Of a DNA stretch of 34,887 bases, positions 24,764 to 32,498 are shown piece by piece; position 1 is the stretch's first letter, and each line of letters starts with the position of its first letter. The DNA lies in the NCBI GenBank assembly GCA_947455025.1, contig CANGLU010000030.1, positions 1 to 34,887 on the forward strand, read 5' to 3'. The position numbers and the translations under genes were made by a program. Below the pieces are notes generated by a model. The model searched no databases, had not been told where the DNA came from, and saw nothing but the letters and a program-made list of their open reading frames with translations. The DNA is from Hyphomicrobiales bacterium (GTDB lineage: Bacteria > Pseudomonadota > Alphaproteobacteria > Rhizobiales > Beijerinckiaceae).

Positions 24764-25072
24764 TCAGCTGGCAGGCGCGTAACGTTGTACTTTGATGGTG
24801 TCGGCCTGTTTGCGCATCGCGTAGGTATCATACCAAGCCTGCATCTTGAGCAGCGTATCCATATTCACGCCGAACGCTTTCTCGATCCGCAAAGCCATTT
24901 CGGGAGAAAGGGCTGCTTTCTCATTCACAAGATCAGATAAAGTCGCGCGACGCACACCCAACACTTCGGCTGCTTTGCTGATGGACAGTTGCAACTCGTC
25001 CAGAATTTCTGTGCGGACAAAAGCGCCGGGGTGGCTTGGTCGCATCCCGATCTTCATAGGTGCGGTGCTCAT
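24764..25072 (-). CDS. higA: HigA-type antitoxin (XRE helix-turn-helix)
   Basis: A 102-aa antitoxin that should neutralise HigB and repress its own promoter. It has the HigA signature IGMRPSHPGAFVRTEILDEL (7-26) followed by a helix-turn-helix in LSISKAAEVLGVRRATLSDLVN (29-50) and a C-terminal FGVNMDTLLKMQAWYD. Its ATG overlaps the stop of higB by one base (TGATG), and the toxin-first order is the usual one for HigBA. The stop lies about 125 bases from the convergent fpr. No truncation is seen, so the antitoxin should be active. Confidence 0.88.
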   Translation of the reverse strand: MSTAPMKIGMRPSHPGAFVRTEILDELQLSISKAAEVLGVRRATLSDLVNEKAALSPEMALRIEKAFGVNMDTLLKMQAWYDTYAMRKQADTIKVQRYAPAS

Positions 25073-25356
25073 CAGTGGTAATCCTCTAGATTTAAATCGG
25101 CGATTTCATCTCCGACAAATGTAAACGTTATTCGCCAGTTGCCAGAAACTGAAATACTCCATGTGCCTGCGCGGTCACCCGTCAGTTCGTGAATTCGCCA
25201 GCCAGGAGGGCCTTGAACGCCTGCCATGTCGGAAGCTGTTAACAGAGCGGTCAGAATATTTCGTGTCCGATTAACAAGGTCGCTACGAATTTCCCGCGGA
25301 TCGTCATCTTCAAGAAAACGACGCAAGCCGCGGTGTTTGACGGATCGAATATTCAT
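25072..25356 (-). CDS. higB: HigB-type toxin (RelE/ParE superfamily)
   Basis: A 94-aa ribosome-dependent mRNA interferase of the HigB class. The pattern is complete: IRSVKHRGLRRFLEDDD at the N-terminus, then RTRNILTALLTASDMAGVQGPPGWRIHEL and a C-terminal GTWSISVSGNWRITFTF with DLEDYH-like end (NLEDYH). The N-terminal residues fit the ATG at 25356; an in-frame ATG three codons upstream is possible. It precedes higA and overlaps it by one base. A palindrome just upstream could be the HigA operator. Toxin and antitoxin are both full length, so the pair is probably functional. Confidence 0.88.
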   Translation of the reverse strand: MNIRSVKHRGLRRFLEDDDPREIRSDLVNRTRNILTALLTASDMAGVQGPPGWRIHELTGDRAGTWSISVSGNWRITFTFVGDEIADLNLEDYH

Positions 25357-25363
25357 TCTCTTC

Positions 25364-25393
25364 ACCGTACGGTATAAGCGGACGTTTTGTCAA
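25364..25393 (-). promoter_or_regulatory. Candidate higBA promoter with palindromic operator
   Basis: On the reverse strand a perfect -35 hexamer TTGACA (25388-25393) precedes the perfect palindrome ACCGTACGGT (25364-25373), where the -10 element should be (TACGGT, poor match). A repressor bound to the palindrome would block the promoter, as expected for HigA autoregulation. The start site would be very close to the higB ATG. Confidence 0.45.
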
Positions 25394-25426
25394 GCCGAAT
25401 CCATCAAATGACTGCACCATAAAGCT

Positions 25427-25669
25427 TTAGGGCGAGGTCGCTTCGCGTTCGATTTGCCTTTCAAGCCGATTGGCTAAAATTTTTGTTTCAGCATGAGCAT
25501 CCTCCAAGATTGAAGCAAAAAGCTCTGCCGCTTCGAGGATGCGTTCATCGCCACTATCGTGAAAATTGGCTTCATTGCGCAACGCCACCATCGCGCTGTG
25601 CAAGGCCAGACTGAAGGGCTCAAGCGTGTTGAGAAATGTCATCGGCTTATCGAAATTGATCAGTGTCAT
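25427..25669 (-). CDS. Small hypothetical protein, 80 aa, downstream of the structured leader
   Basis: I do not recognise a family. The 80-aa product begins MTLINFDKPMTFLNTLEP, is likely helical (SLALHSAMVALRNEANFHD, then ILEAAELFASILEDAHAE, then KILANRLERQIER) and has no signal peptide. The ATG at 25669 follows a strong AGGGGA site; the frame is open further upstream but that would run through the terminator hairpin. It sits 33 bases after the leader terminator and 70 bases before higB, all on the same strand. The arrangement suggests attenuation-controlled expression. A link to mobile-element immunity or defence is a guess from layout alone. Confidence 0.55.
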   Translation of the reverse strand: MTLINFDKPMTFLNTLEPFSLALHSAMVALRNEANFHDSGDERILEAAELFASILEDAHAETKILANRLERQIEREATSP

Positions 25670-25689
25670 GTGTCCGTCCCCTATGTTTC

Positions 25690-25730
25690 CAAACAAGAAA
25701 ACGACCCCAGCGTGAGTCACGCTGGAGTCG
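25690..25730 (-). terminator. Strong intrinsic terminator inside the leader
   Basis: On the reverse strand CGACTCCAGCGTGA and TCACGCTGGGGTCG are complementary (one G-U pair), giving a 13-14 bp stem with almost no loop, followed by TTTTCTTGTTT. This is the strongest terminator in the window. It stands upstream of, not after, the small ORF at 25427-25669. Confidence 0.8.
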
Positions 25731-25899
25731 GGGTGTTAGAACAACCATTACGAGATGGCCGCGACGCTTTTAGCCTTGCGACCTGGACATAACGCCGCCA
25801 CCCCGACGTGAAGCACGTCAGGGCAGTTTGGTAACGGCAGATGCGCTGCCGCTCGTAAAGGGGTGTTCTAAGCCCCGAGCCATGCGGATGCATGGCTTG
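25695..25899 (-). ncRNA. Multi-hairpin leader RNA, candidate attenuator or immunity-type RNA
   Basis: A region of about 205 bases on the reverse strand lies between a good promoter and the terminator. It contains, in transcript order, hairpins AGCCATGC/GCATGGCT (25878-25897), CGGCAG/CTGCCG (25835-25851), CCCTGACGTG/CACGTCGGGG with a 3-base loop (25801-25823), GGTCGC/GCGGCC and the terminator. GTCGGGGTG (25799-25807 on this strand) is the exact complement of CACCCCGAC (25727-25735), so the third hairpin and the terminator could be exchanged for an anti-terminator pairing. TAGAACACCCC and TCTAACACCCC are near-repeats. The layout recalls the phage P4 CI leader. A 60-codon ORF in it has no convincing coding signal. 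Confidence 0.6.
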
Positions 25900-25905
25900 A
25901 GGCAA

Positions 25906-25934
25906 ATAATATCAGGACACGCCTCAAAAGCCAA
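25906..25934 (-). promoter_or_regulatory. Promoter of the leader RNA
   Basis: Reverse strand TTGGCT (25929-25934), exactly 17 bases, then TATTAT (25906-25911). Transcription would start near 25899, directly at the first hairpin of the leader. Confidence 0.6.
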
Positions 25935-25969
25935 TTGTCCGACGCCCATGGCGTATTTTGGCTGTAGGC

Positions 25970-27451
25970 TTACTTACCCAAACCACCCATCAGCATATAT
26001 TTAATTTCGACATATTCATCGATGCCGTGCATCGATCCTTCGCGACCAACGCCCGATTCTTTGACGCCGCCGAACGGGGCTTCGGCGGTTGAGATGATGC
26101 CTTCATTGATGCCGACCATGCCATATTCCAATGCCTCACCCACGCGCCAGACGCGGCCAATGTCGCGCGTGTAAAAATAACACGCCAAGCCGAACTCTGT
26201 ATCATTCGCCATGGCGATGGCTTCTTCTTCCGTTTTGAAGCGGAAGATCGGGGCAACGGGTCCAAAGGTTTCTTCGCGGGCCACCTGCATGTCGGAAGTT
26301 ACGTCGCGAATAATGGTTGGTTCATAAAAGCTGCCACCGAGCGCGTGGCGTTTGCCGCCCACCAATACTTTGCCGCCTTTGGCTATGGCGTCCGCTACAT
26401 GTTCTTCGACCTTTTTGATGGCCTTGGCATTGATGAGGGGGCCCGTGGTTACGCCTTCGCCAAAGCCATCGCCTACGCTCAACTTTTTAACCGCTTCGGC
26501 GAGCTTGTTGGCGAACGCATCATAGACACCGTCTTGAACCAGCAGACGATTGGCGCAGACGCAGGTTTGTCCGGCATTGCGGTATTTCGAAGCCATCGCG
26601 CCTTGCACGGCGGCGTCCAAATCGGCATCGTCAAACACGATAAAGGGCGCGTTGCCGCCGAGCTCAAGCCCTACTTTTTTGACCGTTGTTGCGCATTGCG
26701 CCATCAGCAATTTGCCAACCGCGGTGGAGCCCGTGAAAGAGAGCGCCCGCACTTTGGGGCTTGATGTCATTTCCGCCCCAATCTCGCGGGCCTGACCTGT
26801 GACAACCGAAAACACGCCTGCAGGAATACCCGCGCGCTCGGCCAATTCGGCGAGTGCTAAGGCCGAGAAGGGGGTTTCTTCCGATGGCTTAACGACAAAG
26901 GCGCAGCCCGCCGCCAAAGCGGGCGCTGCTTTGCGCGTGATCATCGCATTTGGGAAATTCCATGGCGTGATGGCAGCAACCACGCCGACAGGCTGGCGGA
27001 TCACCACGATACGGCCATTCGGCCATGGGGAAGGTACCGTTTCGCCATAAATCCGACGCGCTTCTTCGGCGAAAAATTCGACGAAGCTTGCGCCATAGGC
27101 CACTTCGCCTTTGGCCTCGGCCAGCGGCTTGCCCTGTTCGGCGGTCATGATGCGGCCAAGATCGTCTTGATGCTCCATCATCAATTCGAACCAGCGGCGC
27201 AGAATTTGGCCGCGTTGCTTGGCAGGCGTTGCGGCCCATGCTTTTTGCGCCTTTTCAGCGCCTGCAATCGCGGCTGCCGTTTCCTTTTGCCCGAGCGACG
27301 GGATGCTGCCGATGACAACGCCCGATGCCGGATTGGTAACCTCAATGCGCGTGTCCGAGCCGACCCAGCTTCCATTGATGTAGCTCTCTTGCCGAAACAG
27401 ACCCTTGTCCTTCAGGAGGTTCGATAGAAGCGAGGATGAGGAAGCTGACAT
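25970..27451 (-). CDS. gabD: NAD(P)-dependent succinate-semialdehyde dehydrogenase (GabD type)
   Basis: A 493-aa aldehyde dehydrogenase that most resembles GabD, which oxidises succinate semialdehyde to succinate. It has AITPWNFPNAMITRKAAPALAAGC, the VKPSEETP coenzyme block, FTGSTAVGK, catalytic glutamate in LELGGNAP and catalytic cysteine in AGQTCVCANR. The start is the ATG at 27451, with CGGAG upstream. It is complete. It lies 102 bases after the HAD gene and may be the last gene of that operon; a sugar route yielding a semialdehyde, or GABA or polyamine breakdown linked to the left-hand amine unit, would both make sense. Glutarate-semialdehyde activity is an alternative. Confidence 0.82.
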   Translation of the reverse strand: MSASSSSLLSNLLKDKGLFRQESYINGSWVGSDTRIEVTNPASGVVIGSIPSLGQKETAAAIAGAEKAQKAWAATPAKQRGQILRRWFELMMEHQDDLGRIMTAEQGKPLAEAKGEVAYGASFVEFFAEEARRIYGETVPSPWPNGRIVVIRQPVGVVAAITPWNFPNAMITRKAAPALAAGCAFVVKPSEETPFSALALAELAERAGIPAGVFSVVTGQAREIGAEMTSSPKVRALSFTGSTAVGKLLMAQCATTVKKVGLELGGNAPFIVFDDADLDAAVQGAMASKYRNAGQTCVCANRLLVQDGVYDAFANKLAEAVKKLSVGDGFGEGVTTGPLINAKAIKKVEEHVADAIAKGGKVLVGGKRHALGGSFYEPTIIRDVTSDMQVAREETFGPVAPIFRFKTEEEAIAMANDTEFGLACYFYTRDIGRVWRVGEALEYGMVGINEGIISTAEAPFGGVKESGVGREGSMHGIDEYVEIKYMLMGGLGK

Positions 27452-27553
27452 AGTGAACTCCGAAATCAATAAGGATATGCGCGAGGAAATCGCTTATGCG
27501 GTTTCCTATACCTTTGGCGGCCCGTCTGCCAAGGGTGCCAGAGCGGATTTGCT

Positions 27554-28222
27554 TTAAACCAGATGCAAGGCAGTTGCCGCGCCCAAAATTTCTGCCATAT
27601 CGGAGTAAGAGGCATCGCGTTCGACCGTATCTGAAACGCTATAGCCTGCTTGAAAATGGCTGCCGCCGGAAAAGTGCCAGGCCGTCATGCCGGCCGATTT
27701 AGCGGCCATCAAGCCATAGGCGCTGTCTTCAATGACGACGCAATGCTGAGGGTCGGTATTGAGCGCATGGGCGGCGTGCAGAAAAAGATCCGGCGCAGGC
27801 TTTCCCTTTTTCACCATTGTGGCGCTGAACACGTTCGGGCCGAAATAATCGGAGAGTTTGGTAATGGCCAGCGAGCGCGCGGCACGAACAGGATCGCTGC
27901 TTGTTGCAACGCATCGTTTTGTTTTCAGGCCAGAAAGCAGCGTTGTGATGCCTTTGATCGGTTTGAGCTCCTGTTCAAAGCGCGCCAGTAAGGCCGTTCG
28001 CAGTTCTTCTTTAAATTCCGGCGGCGGTGCCTTGCCCGTCTCCTCACGGATGGTTGCTATGGCCTGATCAAAACTACGGCCAATCATGCGCTCAAAAAAG
28101 ACGCGTTCTGGAAGGTGGATATCATAGCGCTTTAGCTCACTGATAAAGACGGTTCCTGATACCATCTCACTGTCAATCAACACGCCGTCGCAATCGAAAA
28201 TAACGAGTTCAATTTTTTTCAT
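27554..28222 (-). CDS. HAD-family sugar phosphatase (beta-phosphoglucomutase-like)
   Basis: A 222-aa cytoplasmic HAD hydrolase of subfamily IA. The nucleophile motif is FDCDGVLID (near residues 7-15), motif II lies in CVATSSDP, and the late motif is VVIEDSAYGLMAAKSAGM. The helical cap between motifs I and II is the type found in phosphoglucomutase and sugar-phosphate phosphatases. I chose the ATG at 28222, which puts KKIELVIFDCDG at the N-terminus and leaves 7 bases after the SIS gene. It probably acts on a sugar phosphate in the same pathway. Mutase versus phosphatase cannot be settled from what I can see. Confidence 0.78.
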   Translation of the reverse strand: MKKIELVIFDCDGVLIDSEMVSGTVFISELKRYDIHLPERVFFERMIGRSFDQAIATIREETGKAPPPEFKEELRTALLARFEQELKPIKGITTLLSGLKTKRCVATSSDPVRAARSLAITKLSDYFGPNVFSATMVKKGKPAPDLFLHAAHALNTDPQHCVVIEDSAYGLMAAKSAGMTAWHFSGGSHFQAGYSVSDTVERDASYSDMAEILGAATALHLV

Positions 28223-28229
28223 TTTGTTC

Positions 28230-28793
28230 TTATTCAAGATTGGTATGACGGGCACGCATCGTATCGGCTGTTTCGCCCAGCCTGTCTCGGAGGTTCAAAA
28301 TCACGAGCTCGAAGAAAATCGTTTGGGCAATTTCAAACAGTGAGCCCATCGGTAAAACGGAAGCGCTGGTTGTTTGATCATTGGCCATGGTTTGCGCCGG
28401 AATAATGGTCACAAGATCTGCCTTTAACGGGGTGCTACCATTGGGCTGCGCGGTGATGACAGCGGTCTTGGCACCATCATGTGTTGCTACGCGCATAAAG
28501 GCTTCACCGGAATTGAGATGCCCTGTGCCTGCGGTGACAATAAAGAGATCGCCTTGGCCAAGATGAGGCACTGTCATGTCGCCTAATACATGGACATCGA
28601 GTCCTAGGTGAAACAAGCGCATGGCAAACCCTTTGATCGCCAAGCCTTCCCTTCCGCAGCCGTAAACGGCGATTTTTTTCGCTTTGATAATCGCATCGAT
28701 CAGAGCGTCTGCGGCATCTTCCGGCAGAACACGAAAGACCTGATGCAATTCATCCAACGCCGATGCGCCAAGCGTTGCCAAGGATGCGGACAT
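28230..28793 (-). CDS. SIS-domain sugar isomerase (6-phospho-3-hexuloisomerase-like)
   Basis: A 187-aa single SIS domain, the length of HxlB-type 6-phospho-3-hexuloisomerases. It has the phosphosugar-binding pattern KKIAVYGCGREGLAIKGFAMRL (39-60), the segment GDLFIVTAGTGHLNSGE and AVITAQPNGSTPLKADLVTII, with a C-terminal LFEIAQTIFFELVIL. In neighbouring families this fold isomerises aldose and ketose phosphates or arabinose 5-phosphate. AGGA lies 8 bases before the ATG. It is 9 bases downstream of the TIM-barrel gene and 7 bases before the HAD gene, so all are one operon. No matching hexulose-phosphate synthase is visible unless BtpA serves. Confidence 0.8.
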   Translation of the reverse strand: MSASLATLGASALDELHQVFRVLPEDAADALIDAIIKAKKIAVYGCGREGLAIKGFAMRLFHLGLDVHVLGDMTVPHLGQGDLFIVTAGTGHLNSGEAFMRVATHDGAKTAVITAQPNGSTPLKADLVTIIPAQTMANDQTTSASVLPMGSLFEIAQTIFFELVILNLRDRLGETADTMRARHTNLE

Positions 28794-28802
28794 GTTAATT
28801 TC

Positions 28803-29804
28803 CTATGCCGGAAGAGGACGGTTAAACAAAGCAGCCTGCACGATGGCTTGGCTTTTGGGCGAATCTTGTTGCGCGATGGCTGCCGCCAAGCCTGCATGGC
28901 CTTTAAGCCTTGCGACAACCGCCTGCATCACTTCAACGGCGGCGATATTGGTTGTGCATTCAGCAACCGGATCAAGGCCTGCGGTATCGGGGAACGTATC
29001 GAAATAAATCACGCCTTTATAGCCGCATTGATCAAGCACATAGAGCAGCTCAATCGTTTGGATTGGGTGGACGGAACCGGCAATGAGTCCATCATCGCGC
29101 TTGCCATAGCCATCGTTTAAATGAATGCCTAATAGTCTGGAATGGCGCGCCACTAAAGCTGCGGCATGGGCTGGCATTTCATCGGCGTAGAGCACATGGG
29201 CAAAATCGAGCGTCACGCCAGTGTTGGGGCGGTTGATTTCTTTAAGCGCCAAGAGGGTTGTGGCGACATCCGGCATAAGACTAAACGAGCGCGGCTCGTT
29301 GGGCTTGTATTCGATCGAGATATCAATCGCGGGATTGTGGCGCGCTACTTCATCCATCGCGGCGATGGTGTCATCCCATGCGCGTGCATAATCGATTTGG
29401 AAGGAGTAGTCGAAACCATCTTGCCCCATCCACAGCGTCATCAGATTTCCGCCCGCTTTGGCAAGTGAATCCAATCCGCGCTTTGTGATGTCAATCGCGT
29501 TGCGTCTCACCTGCGCATCGGGGTTGGTGAACGCGCCGAGTTTAAAACCGGGATCGGTATAATAGCGCATCGCATAGCCATTTAAGCGAACGCCGGATTG
29601 CGCCAATCCATCGACGAGTTCGGTCTCGCTAAAGCCTTCAAGATGATCCGGAAAATTGAGATCAACCGCGTTGAGGCCTTTAACGCTTGCGGCGCGCTGC
29701 ACGAGATCAAGCGTATTGGGCTTGCGGTTGAGGCCGCGCCAATAGTGATTGGTATCGATTTTAAAAGAGTTGAGCCGTGCGGCATAGCCTTGGTGCGAAG
29801 TCAC
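28803..29804 (-). CDS. Sugar (phosphate) isomerase/epimerase, xylose-isomerase-like TIM barrel
   Basis: A 333-aa TIM-barrel protein of the xylose isomerase-like (AP_endonuc_2) superfamily, acting on a free sugar or sugar phosphate. Candidate metal ligands are the glutamate in DISIEYKPNEPRSF, the aspartate in TGVTLDFAHVL, the histidine and aspartate in GIHLNDGYGKRDD, and the acid in KGVIYFDTFP. It starts with GTG one base after the fucU stop, so translation is probably coupled. The EYKPNEPR block also occurs in L-rhamnose isomerase-like proteins, making aldose-ketose isomerisation a good guess over epimerisation. The exact substrate is unknown. Confidence 0.78.
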   Translation of the reverse strand: MTSHQGYAARLNSFKIDTNHYWRGLNRKPNTLDLVQRAASVKGLNAVDLNFPDHLEGFSETELVDGLAQSGVRLNGYAMRYYTDPGFKLGAFTNPDAQVRRNAIDITKRGLDSLAKAGGNLMTLWMGQDGFDYSFQIDYARAWDDTIAAMDEVARHNPAIDISIEYKPNEPRSFSLMPDVATTLLALKEINRPNTGVTLDFAHVLYADEMPAHAAALVARHSRLLGIHLNDGYGKRDDGLIAGSVHPIQTIELLYVLDQCGYKGVIYFDTFPDTAGLDPVAECTTNIAAVEVMQAVVARLKGHAGLAAAIAQQDSPKSQAIVQAALFNRPLPA

Positions 29805-29805
29805 G

Positions 29806-30246
29806 TTAGATCACGCCTTTTCTGAAAATAAAGCAGCCATAGGGGCCGGGGTCGGATGTTTGTACAATGGCAAAACTCTTGGCCGCGGCCTCGTAAAAGT
29901 CGAAACGCTCATAGGCGCCGATTTTAATCGGGCGGTTTTCGGCTTTATCGACGATTGTTTGCATCGTGTGATGAATGGGCACGAGCTTATCGGGGTCGCC
30001 TACCACTTTCATACGCATTACGGGTTCATCGACAAAAGTGTCCAGCGGAAAAACCGAGAGAACGGCTTCGGAGGCGCGCGCGAGATCGGCACCGAAGAGC
30101 GACACGAGTTTGCCATGCGTGGTTTTAGCCGCCAATGTTGATGCGGGGTGATTGCGATCGCACAAAACGATATCATCGCCATGGCCCATGGCTTTGAGCA
30201 CAAAGAGCAGTTCGGCGGTTAAGATCGGGTCGAGGCCTTTCAGCAT
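29806..30246 (-). CDS. fucU: RbsD/FucU family sugar mutarotase (FucU type)
   Basis: A 146-aa protein of the RbsD/FucU family, which interconverts anomers of fucose or ribose. It begins MLKGLDPILTAELLFVLKAMGHGDDIVLCDRNHPA, where the catalytic-type histidine of GHGD and the aspartate of CDRNHPA are the family pattern, and ends with GPYGCFIFRKG. Its size and the LTAELL start fit FucU more than RbsD. I chose the ATG at 30246; an upstream GTG/TTG-type extension reads through the promoter region. It is the first gene of the leftward sugar operon, divergent from the PfkB kinase. Confidence 0.82.
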   Translation of the reverse strand: MLKGLDPILTAELLFVLKAMGHGDDIVLCDRNHPASTLAAKTTHGKLVSLFGADLARASEAVLSVFPLDTFVDEPVMRMKVVGDPDKLVPIHHTMQTIVDKAENRPIKIGAYERFDFYEAAAKSFAIVQTSDPGPYGCFIFRKGVI

Positions 30247-30329
30247 CGGGTTACTCCGTTCAAATGTTGATGGGAGCAAAATCACAGATATGTCGGCAAG
30301 TTGCAATGACCCTTTGAAAGGACGCGGGT

Positions 30330-30358
30330 TTGACGTCTGAGTTTTGAGCTTCTACGAT
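30330..30358 (+). promoter_or_regulatory. Promoter for the PfkB kinase gene
   Basis: TTGACG (30330-30335), 17 bases, TACGAT (30353-30358) is a good sigma-70-type match. A start site near 30365 gives a leader of about 25 bases with GGGGGA ahead of the ATG at 30390. The 143-base divergent region must also drive fucU leftwards. Confidence 0.6.
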
Positions 30359-30389
30359 CTAAAAAAATTGAAAAGCGGGGGAATATCGA

Positions 30390-31319
30390 ATGTCCAAGAG
30401 CGGTGGCGTGGCTATCCTTGGAATTTTTGTGGCCGATTTGGCGTTTCGATCCGGCAGGATGCCTGCGGTGGGTGAAACCATTATGGGGTCTGGCTTTGCC
30501 ATGGGCCCCGGCGGCAAAGGATCCAATCAGGCGGTGGCGGCCGCAAGGGCCGGGGCGGCGGTGACCTTTATCTCGCGGTTGGGCCAAGATTCCTTTGGTG
30601 ATATCGCGATGGCGACTTGGCAAAAGGAAGGCATTACCACCCGCGTTGCGCGGTCTGGCGATGCGCCTACCGGAGCGGCGTTTATTTACGTCAACGACAC
30701 CAATGGCGAGAATGCGATTATCGTTGTGCCGGGGGCCGCGGGATTGATCTCAGTAGCCGATGTCGAAGCTGCTTCCGATTCGATCAGCAACGCGCGCGTC
30801 TTTGTAACGCAATTGGAGCAGCCTGCGGATGCCGCTTTGCGCGCGTTGCAGATTGCGAAAGCAGCGGGTGTGACGACGATTTTCAATCCGGCACCTGCGG
30901 CTCCCTTTGATGCGGCGATCTATCCTTTGGTGGATTACATCACGCCGAATGAAAGCGAGGCGTCGTCTATGGTTGGTTTTCCGGTTGTGAGCGTCGATGA
31001 TGCACGAAAAGCAGGCGATGCGTTGCTGGCCAAAGGGGTTGGTACCGCGTTAATCACGCTGGGTGAAAAAGGCGCGTTGTTTCATGATAAAACGCAATCC
31101 ATCCTCGTGCCTGCCTTTAATGCCGGAACGGTGGTCGAAACCGCGGGCGCGGGAGATGCCTTTAATGGCGGCTTTGCGGCGGCGCTGGCAAAGGGCATGG
31201 AGCCCTTGGCTGCGGCGCGGTTTGGCTGTGCGGTAGCGGGCATTTCGGTGACGCGCGCGGGAACCGCCCCCGCTATGCCAAGCCTTGACGAAGTGGAAGC
31301 CTTGCTCAACCACATCTAA
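30390..31319 (+). CDS. Ribokinase-like PfkB-family sugar kinase
   Basis: A 309-aa kinase that phosphorylates a sugar with ATP in the cytoplasm. PfkB signature one is GPGGKGSNQAVAAARAGA (39-56) and signature two is ETAGAGDAFNGGFAAALA (250-267), with catalytic base D256. The N-terminal VAILGIFVADLAFRSGRMP and the overall length are those of ribokinase. It is divergent from fucU and the isomerase genes and is followed after 76 bases by an ABC ATPase on the same strand. RbsK itself, or a kinase of another pentose or ketose, are equally possible. Confidence 0.8.
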   Translation: MSKSGGVAILGIFVADLAFRSGRMPAVGETIMGSGFAMGPGGKGSNQAVAAARAGAAVTFISRLGQDSFGDIAMATWQKEGITTRVARSGDAPTGAAFIYVNDTNGENAIIVVPGAAGLISVADVEAASDSISNARVFVTQLEQPADAALRALQIAKAAGVTTIFNPAPAAPFDAAIYPLVDYITPNESEASSMVGFPVVSVDDARKAGDALLAKGVGTALITLGEKGALFHDKTQSILVPAFNAGTVVETAGAGDAFNGGFAAALAKGMEPLAAARFGCAVAGISVTRAGTAPAMPSLDEVEALLNHI

Positions 31320-31395
31320 CCGCTTGCAGTGGCACCTAAAACATCGCAAATTAAAGTTCGGCCTTCAAAGGCATACAACATATCGGGGGGAATGA

Positions 31396-32493
31396 ATGGC
31401 CGGTCTTGCATTGCGCGGCGTCAAAAAATCGTTTGGCAGCGTAGAAGTCATTCGTGGCGTTGATCTCGATATTAAAGATGGTGAGTTTTGCGTGTTTGTC
31501 GGCCCCTCCGGCTGCGGTAAATCCACACTGTTGCGCATGATTGCTGGCCTTGAGGAAATGAGCGATGGCTTGATCGAGATTGGCGGCAAGGATGTGACGT
31601 TTTTGCCTCCCGCCAAGCGCGGCATCTCGATGGTGTTTCAATCTTACGCGCTCTATCCGCATATGACCGTGCGCCAGAACATTGCCTTTGGCCTCAAAAT
31701 GGCCAAGACCTCGCGCGATGAAATTGCCGCGCGTACGGCGAAGGCTGCAAATCTGTTGCAATTGACGGATTATCTCGATCGCAAGCCCGCGCAATTATCG
31801 GGCGGACAACGGCAGCGCGTGGCGATTGGTCGGGCGATTGTACGCGAACCGGAAGTGTTTTTATTCGACGAACCATTATCGAATTTAGATGCTGCTTTGC
31901 GCGTTCAAATGCGCATCGAAATTGCCAAGCTGCATAATGATCTTAAAGCCACCATGGTTTATGTAACCCATGATCAGGTGGAAGCCATGACGATGGCTGA
32001 CAAGATTGTGGTGTTGAATGCTGGTCGTATCGAGCAGATCGGCAGTCCGCTTGATTTGTATCATCGCCCCAACAATCTGTTCGTCGCAACCTTCATCGGT
32101 AGCCCGAAGATGAACCTCATGCCGGGTGAAGTGACGGGCGTCGAGAATGGTGCGGCAAAGGTTGCTCTAAAAGGCGGCGCTCACATTTCCGTCGATACGC
32201 ATGGCAAGGCAATTGCCAATGGACCAGTGACGGTTGGCATACGGCCTGAGCATATCGGCGTCGGCCAAGCGGGTGCGCCGAACAGTGTTCCGGGCAAAGT
32301 GGTTTTGTCGGAGCATCTGGGTGGCGAAACCATGCTCTATGTTGAAACGTCGGCCATCCCGCAATGCGTGGTGAAGACCGATGGTTTGGCATCGCAAAAG
32401 AATGGCGAAACCGTTTCGCTTTCGCTGCCTGCTAATACCTGCCATCTGTTTGATGCCAATGGGCAGGCGATCGTCAACGGGTCTTTGATCTGA
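31396..32493 (+). CDS. Carbohydrate ABC transporter ATPase (MalK/UgpC type)
   Basis: A 365-aa ATPase for sugar or polyol import. The ABC domain has Walker A GPSGCGKS (36-43), signature [14 protein letters not shown], Walker [17 protein letters not shown] and switch histidine in [10 protein letters not shown]. The C-terminal 130 residues form the MalK/UgpC-type regulatory (TOBE) region with [10 protein letters not shown]. It would be shared with the MalG-type permease at 34485, which is disrupted. No binding protein and no second permease are in the window; they probably lie beyond the right edge. It ends 5 bases before the convergent M42 gene. Confidence 0.85.
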   Translation: MAGLALRGVKKSFGSVEVIRGVDLDIKDGEFCVFVGPSGCGKSTLLRMIAGLEEMSDGLIEIGGKDVTFLPPAKRGISMVFQSYALYPHMTVRQNIAFGLKMAKTSRDEIAARTAKAANLLQLTDYLDRKPAQLSGGQRQRVAIGRAIVREPEVFLFDEPLSNLDAALRVQMRIEIAKLHNDLKATMVYVTHDQVEAMTMADKIVVLNAGRIEQIGSPLDLYHRPNNLFVATFIGSPKMNLMPGEVTGVENGAAKVALKGGAHISVDTHGKAIANGPVTVGIRPEHIGVGQAGAPNSVPGKVVLSEHLGGETMLYVETSAIPQCVVKTDGLASQKNGETVSLSLPANTCHLFDANGQAIVNGSLI

Positions 32494-32498
32494 GCCGT

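Noticed and set aside
25717-25905. A 62-codon ORF within the structured leader on the reverse strand
   Set aside because: Its sequence is dictated by the hairpins and has no ribosome binding site; I treat the region as RNA. Small ORFs at such positions do occur in some phage-satellite leaders, so translation is not fully excluded.
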